Assembly (NCBI GenBank): GCA_023271215.1
Contig: JALPYG010000008.1
Span: forward strand, 1 to 32,768
Origin: Dehalococcoidia bacterium
GTDB taxonomy: Bacteria; Chloroflexota; Dehalococcoidia; SZUA-161; SpSt-899
Direction of reading: 5' to 3'
Length of the DNA: 32,768 nucleotides
In this document: piece after piece, positions 28,669-32,768 of the stretch
Numbering within the stretch: position 1 is the stretch's first letter
Layout of the letters: every line of letters starts with the position of its first letter
Position numbers and translations under genes: made by a program
Notes under the pieces: generated by a model
The model's input: only the letters and a program-made list of their open reading frames with translations
What the model was told of the DNA's origin: nothing
Database searches by the model: none

Positions 28669-29162
28669 GAGGACGGGAAAAGGGACTCACTCTGGTAGAG
28701 ATAGTGATAGCTATGACGATTGGCGCCATGGTTATTGCCCTTATGGTTCCGGCCACCCAACTGATGATGCGGCTGGGACCACGGCTGGATAACGAACTGG
28801 CGGTGGTGCACGACCTCGACATTGTGCGCCGCTGGCTTATCAGGGACGGTCAGGCTTTCCGGCACTACGAAATGCGGGACAGTCCGGAATACGTGAGGTT
28901 TCAGTGGTACGATTACACCGGCGAGCTGCCGGTGAAATATACGGTAACCTATAGCTATGATGCCGAAAACACCTCGTTGATTCGAGAGGAAAGGCGTAAT
29001 GGTGTGGTGAAATCCACCCTCAGGATAGCGAGAAACATTCTAACTGAGGAAGATGTGAAATTTGAAGTTCGGGATGGCATAGTCAGCGTGCACATTACGG
29101 CTACCGCAGGGAATGTATCTCGAAGCGCAAAAATGCTCGTTGCCCAACGGCGGGAGTATTGA
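28665..29162 (+). CDS. Prepilin-type pseudopilin
   Basis: KGLTLVEIVIAMTIGAMVIALMVPATQLMM; ATGA overlap with previous gene. Confidence 0.82.
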   Translation: MRGREKGLTLVEIVIAMTIGAMVIALMVPATQLMMRLGPRLDNELAVVHDLDIVRRWLIRDGQAFRHYEMRDSPEYVRFQWYDYTGELPVKYTVTYSYDAENTSLIREERRNGVVKSTLRIARNILTEEDVKFEVRDGIVSVHITATAGNVSRSAKMLVAQRREY

Positions 29163-30202
29163 GTATGGAGTATCGAGTATTGAGGGAAGGAAAAAGGGCG
29201 GAGGGAGGATGCCCCAAAACCCCAAACTCCAAACTGAGAACTCATGAGCAGGGGCAGGCCCTGGTATACGTCCTCATTTTCCTGATCGTGGGGTCGCTGC
29301 TGGTGGCCTTGCTGGTGCCATTTCTTGGTGCGGGTTTTCGCAGGCAGTTAGTCAATCGGGAGCAGGTGATGGCCGGCTATGCGGCTGAGGCCGGCGTAAA
29401 GAGAGTAATCGCCGATCTCATTCGCGGGGCGGATGCGCTTAGCCCTCATTATACCGTTCCTGAGATCACTGTCAATGACCTCAGGCCCATCATTGATATC
29501 CGTGCAGCGACCATTGCTCTTCCCTTCGACCAACTGTATGTCGATCCCGGCCTTCGGGACCCTGCCCTGCGCACCATTCGTGCCGGCCAGGGATACTTAA
29601 TGCGGCTTCACCATGTAAAGGAGGGCGAGCTCAGGATTAACTGGGCGTATAGCCCTGCAGGGCTGACGAAGCTGGGTATCTGGCAGGGGTTCACCGCTCA
29701 GGCTGCGGGGAGAATTTATGCTTGGCCGGAGGAGCAGCCCCTAGCGACGGCGGAGTCAATCGGGGATCACAATTATATCTCTGTGGACATTACCGACCCC
29801 GGTATTTACACTATCGTCTTTTTCAACCCGCCGGAGATAGAGGAATATCCAAACGAGGAATATCCAAACGAGGAGTATCCAAACGAGGAGTATCCAAACG
29901 AGGAGTATCCAAACGAGGAGTATCTAAACGAGGAATATCCAAACGAGGATGAGGAAATAGTCTTGATACCTAACACTGATAAGGTAACGAGTCCCTTCCG
30001 ACCCGGCGGAGGCAAGAATACCTGGATATATGTCAGGGCCCATCAGGATTACGTCATCACCGCCACTGCCGGCGGGGTCAGTGTTTCGGCCTTTGTGCGC
30101 CAGGTTCCGGGGTTCTCTGAGCCACCCGCTGGAGAATGGATGGCTGAGAGGTCGGGATGGATCACTAACCGGGTATCCATCCTCTCGTGGCGAGCTCCTT
30201 GA
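29159..30202 (+). CDS. PilX-like minor pilin/pilus-associated protein with NEEYP repeat
   Basis: EQGQALVYVLIFLIVGSLLVALLVPFLG N-terminal helix; operonic with two pseudopilins; TTG(29159) or ATG(29165) start. Confidence 0.65.
   Translation: MSMEYRVLREGKRAEGGCPKTPNSKLRTHEQGQALVYVLIFLIVGSLLVALLVPFLGAGFRRQLVNREQVMAGYAAEAGVKRVIADLIRGADALSPHYTVPEITVNDLRPIIDIRAATIALPFDQLYVDPGLRDPALRTIRAGQGYLMRLHHVKEGELRINWAYSPAGLTKLGIWQGFTAQAAGRIYAWPEEQPLATAESIGDHNYISVDITDPGIYTIVFFNPPEIEEYPNEEYPNEEYPNEEYPNEEYPNEEYLNEEYPNEDEEIVLIPNTDKVTSPFRPGGGKNTWIYVRAHQDYVITATAGGVSVSAFVRQVPGFSEPPAGEWMAERSGWITNRVSILSWRAP
29840..29944 (+). repeat. 15-bp in-frame minisatellite, 7 copies (GAGGARTATCYAAAC = E-E-Y-P/L-N)
   Basis: Seven contiguous units; four variant types (aatatcc x3, agtatcc x3, agtatct x1) read directly. 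Confidence 0.95.
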
Positions 30203-30255
30203 GTTCCGGCCAACTACCTTGCCCCACAGGTAGCGAACCCACATATTGCTGGAAA

Positions 30256-30705
30256 CTACCGGCACACAGACGGCGAGGCTACCAACACGGGGGCCACACA
30301 ACAACGCACCACCCGCTCGGCGATGCTACCAACGAACCAACGCGAAACACCGGATCTGCCGTGGGTACTCATAATGACCAGGTCCACCTGGTTGTTCTTG
30401 GCATAATCCAGTATCTCTTCGGCGGCCCGACCCCGGACGACGACAGTCTGCGCGGCTATGCCCTCTTGCTTCAGCTTTGCAGCTACCTGAGATAGATACC
30501 CCGTAGCTGCAGCCTCGACCTTCTTCTGGGTGTCACGGCGCCAGTCTTCGGTCGTCTCATAACCGTCAGGGGGACCGATAATCTCTACTACCCTGAGCAA
30601 GATCACCTCCGGAACACTAAATCCGGTAGCGATGGCCTTGACGTGCTTCAGAATGGACTCCGATAATTCCGAACCATCCAACGGTACCAGTATTCTTTTG
30701 TACAT
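30256..30705 (-). CDS. Universal stress protein UspA family
   Basis: MYKRILVPLDGSELSESILKHVKAIA; VDLVIMSTHGRSGVSRWFVGSIAERVVRCCVAPVLVA; ORF track start 30750, conserved start M16. Confidence 0.93.
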   Translation of the reverse strand: MYKRILVPLDGSELSESILKHVKAIATGFSVPEVILLRVVEIIGPPDGYETTEDWRRDTQKKVEAAATGYLSQVAAKLKQEGIAAQTVVVRGRAAEEILDYAKNNQVDLVIMSTHGRSGVSRWFVGSIAERVVRCCVAPVLVASPSVCR

Positions 30706-30749
30706 CCCTGCCTCCTTAATGAAACGTTCTTTCGTTGTAAGGTTACCCA

Positions 30750-30777
30750 TTGCACGAGAGACACATTATAGTATAAA
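30750..30777 (+). promoter_or_regulatory. Putative sigma70-type promoter for the tRNA-Ser fragment
   Basis: TTGCAC (30750-30755) – 16 nt – TATAAA (30772-30777), ~28 bp before tRNA start. Confidence 0.5.
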
Positions 30778-30805
30778 CTAGAGATCGGGGTTATGCAACT
30801 TCATG

Positions 30806-30844
30806 GGAGGGGTGACCGAGTGGTTTAAGGTGCCGCTCTCGAAA
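30806..30844 (+). pseudogene. 5' half of tRNA-Ser(CGA), broken at the anticodon loop (probable integration boundary)
   Basis: GGAGGGG-TG-ACCGAGTGGTTTAAGGT-G-CCGCT-CTCGAAA; expected 3' stem AGCGG replaced by TTTGC; no 3' half found in remaining sequence. Confidence 0.8.
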
Positions 30845-31049
30845 TTTGCCCTCAGGTGTCCCAAACGGTGCTTTCAGATACGAATTGGTGTTTTTGCGTC
30901 CACTGCCAAACCGTGTTTTTGAAGCTAAAATACCATCTGGTGACATCCTGTTTGATTCAGTCCGTTAGCTTTTTGTTAGCTATTTTCTAGCTTCATTCGG
31001 AATTCACAGCGCTCCTCTGAGGCTGTACCGAGAGTGCAGACTGGTAGCT

Positions 31050-31888
31050 TCAGCTTTCACGATGACCTTTACCCAAATTTTTGTATATCAGCCCTAGAAT
31101 TTCATCCTCCACACTGGGCGTGAGTTCGCCGCTCTGCACATCATTCTTGAGTTTGACCGCAGTTCGCTCAAACTCCTCAAAGGTAACGACAATCACTCCC
31201 ACTTGCCCAGGTGGGTCAGCTGTCAGAACCGGCTTAATCTCGCCGGACGGCCAGATGGCGATAGACAGCAACGTAGAAGTGGACGGTTTGCCCGGTGCCA
31301 TCATTGGCTGCCCGGTTACCATAGCCATAGCACTTGTTAGCATGGTGCCTACAAAGCCAACCATCACACCCATCTTGACCTTGAGCTCATTGCATCTCTT
31401 TTCGCTTGCCTTCAGGTCTCCTATGGCCTCGATAAGCCTCTGTCGCTCCTCGGCAAGCTCTCTTACTTGAGACGACAGATCAGTGTAGCTCAGGCCGGTT
31501 TCCTCTTTTATCTTCAGCAGCTCCATAGCTGCCGGGACGAAATCCTCCGGCAAGGTAGGGCTTACTTCTGAGCAAAATGCAATCCATTCTTCAAGCCCAT
31601 CCGGTTCAACTCCCATAGCCAGCAGCCTCTGGAGAAAGCTAAACCCCAGCCTCGCCTGAGTCAGGTCCAGGCTCTGCTTTCTTAATCTCACTGCCACGTT
31701 GTGAAGCTCGTCAATCCTACCTTTAAGCCCTAGCTCAGGGTATTTTCCCTCTCTGGCTTCCTTAAGAAAAGAATGGATATGACTGCCCCTTTGGAAACCC
31801 CGGTCTTTTCTGATACCTTGTCAGCGGAGAGACCTTGAAGATAAAAGTCCAGAACCTCCATCCTGGTCTGAAAGGGAAGCTGCTTCAT
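31050..31888 (-). pseudogene. HTH + coiled-coil protein split by a -1 frameshift near 31761-31775
   Basis: Frame A: MKQLPFQTRMEVLDFYLQGLSADKVSEKTGVSKGAVISIL; frame B continues LKEAREGKYPELGLKGRIDELHNVAVRLRKQSLDLTQARLGFSFLQRLLAMG... Confidence 0.65.
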
Positions 31889-31898
31889 CTCTAACCTC

Positions 31899-32086
31899 GG
31901 TCATTTTCTCGGTCGGTCACATAAACTTAGGCACTCACCCATTATCCATCAGGGAGGGGGAGGGGGTCACCGGTCAGATACCACTAGACCCAATTTTCAG
32001 CATCGCTAGCGGAGAGAATAGAGAACCCACTCATCTGACCGTCTATCTAACTGACCTTTCGACTATTATGACCGATCCTTCTGACC
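31899..32086. promoter_or_regulatory. Iteron/operator-like cluster of GGTCA/TGACC pentamers
   Basis: GGTCA at 31899, 31915, 31965, 31972; TGACC at 32036, 32052, 32069, 32082; CGGTCAGAT (31971-31979) is inverted as ATCTGACCG (32033-32041). Confidence 0.55.
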
Positions 32087-32181
32087 AAGTCAAGCCATCC
32101 TCCGTGGCCCCTGGGCCCGGTTAGCGCGAGCACCTCTACACGCTCGCTATGAGTTATCGAGGTAACAATATTGTCTTTTGT

Positions 32182-32742
32182 TCAGCGGAACATGTCCACC
32201 CACTCGTATCCAACTAGTGGATACGCACTCTGGATGACCAGTAGATACGACACCCTGGTGAATATAAAACTCAGATCAAGCTCATCCTCGTAGCTGCCGT
32301 CCACGTAGCGGCGTAGCAGCACTTCTGGATTCGGGCGATCATCCTTCTTGTAGACCGCCGGCATGGTTTCCTGTTCTTTACCCTGATCCAGTTCTGCTTC
32401 TGGCTCAATAAACTCGGCGAATACTTGGTCTACGGTTGAACGGGCATAACCAAAATCCTCTTTTATCTGTCCAGCACTGTACCCTTGCTCTCGCAGCTTG
32501 CGGATACTCTCCATTCTGCCAGGCCCCTCATCCGCGGGCTGAGACGGCTCCTCCGAAACAGCCTCAACCACCCCTTCCGCGAAGTTTTGCGACGACTCCT
32601 CCACTCCTTCCGCCTTGATGGACTTTGGAGCATTGGTCTTGGGCATATTGTTGGCATTGTTTTGCGGATGAGCGCCGGACATGTGTCCGCCCAGAGTTTC
32701 TTTACTCTTAAACTTCTTACCACACACCTTACAGACCAACAT
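32182..32742 (-). CDS. C2H2 zinc-finger protein with HTH-like central segment
   Basis: MLVCKVCGKKFKSKETLGGHMSGAH = C-x2-C-x12-H-x4-H; MESIRKLREQGYSAGQIKEDFGYARSTVDQVFAEF helix-turn-helix-like; SD aaggggggaaaag before ATG. Confidence 0.75.
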   Translation of the reverse strand: MLVCKVCGKKFKSKETLGGHMSGAHPQNNANNMPKTNAPKSIKAEGVEESSQNFAEGVVEAVSEEPSQPADEGPGRMESIRKLREQGYSAGQIKEDFGYARSTVDQVFAEFIEPEAELDQGKEQETMPAVYKKDDRPNPEVLLRRYVDGSYEDELDLSFIFTRVSYLLVIQSAYPLVGYEWVDMFR

Positions 32743-32768
32743 TTTCTTTTCCCCCCTTCCACCGGTGC

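Noticed and set aside
29840-29944. CRISPR-like array
   Set aside because: Repeats are contiguous 15-mers without spacers and lie in a coding frame.
29722-30015. ORFs encoding (SKRGV)n and (SSFGY)n repeats
   Set aside because: Alternate-frame translations of the 15-bp minisatellite; the pilin-like frame is supported by its N-terminal helix and operon context.
31951-31967. G-quadruplex (gggagggggaggggg)
   Set aside because: Only three separated G-runs; does not meet a standard four-run pattern.
30806-32768. Group I intron in the tRNA-Ser anticodon loop
   Set aside because: No tRNA 3' half (AGCGG... / CCCCTCC) found within the remaining ~1.9 kb; typical small introns would end sooner.

Overview
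This looks like a bacterial chromosomal segment. Gene content and style suggest a Chloroflexi/Dehalococcoidia-like anaerobe, but that is inference only. About 30.8 kb is mostly housekeeping genes: sppA, a GT–GH130 fusion, a LysR regulator, selA, thiL, tsaE, tsaB, a nicotinamidase–NAPRTase fusion, glyA, a B12/radical SAM protein, tRNA-Lys, lepB, an ECF sigma/anti-sigma pair, two ABC-2 exporters, proS, PspC and LiaF-like envelope genes, a glutamine synthetase-like gene, DUF2851, Trm112-like, three pseudopilin-like genes and a UspA. The right edge (~30.8–32.77 kb) is different. A tRNA-Ser(CGA) 5' half breaks exactly at the anticodon loop. It is followed by a sparse accessory region with a frameshifted HTH/coiled-coil gene, a cluster of eight GGTCA/TGACC motifs in inverted blocks, and a C2H2 zinc-finger + HTH-like protein. 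I read this as one end of an undescribed integrated element that runs past the window. Other points of interest are two multidomain fusions, a C7 tract that puts the C-terminal TM helix of an anti-sigma factor out of frame, a 15-bp in-frame VNTR in a pilin-like gene, and several intergenic tracts built of degenerate short words. No CRISPR array or rRNA was seen.
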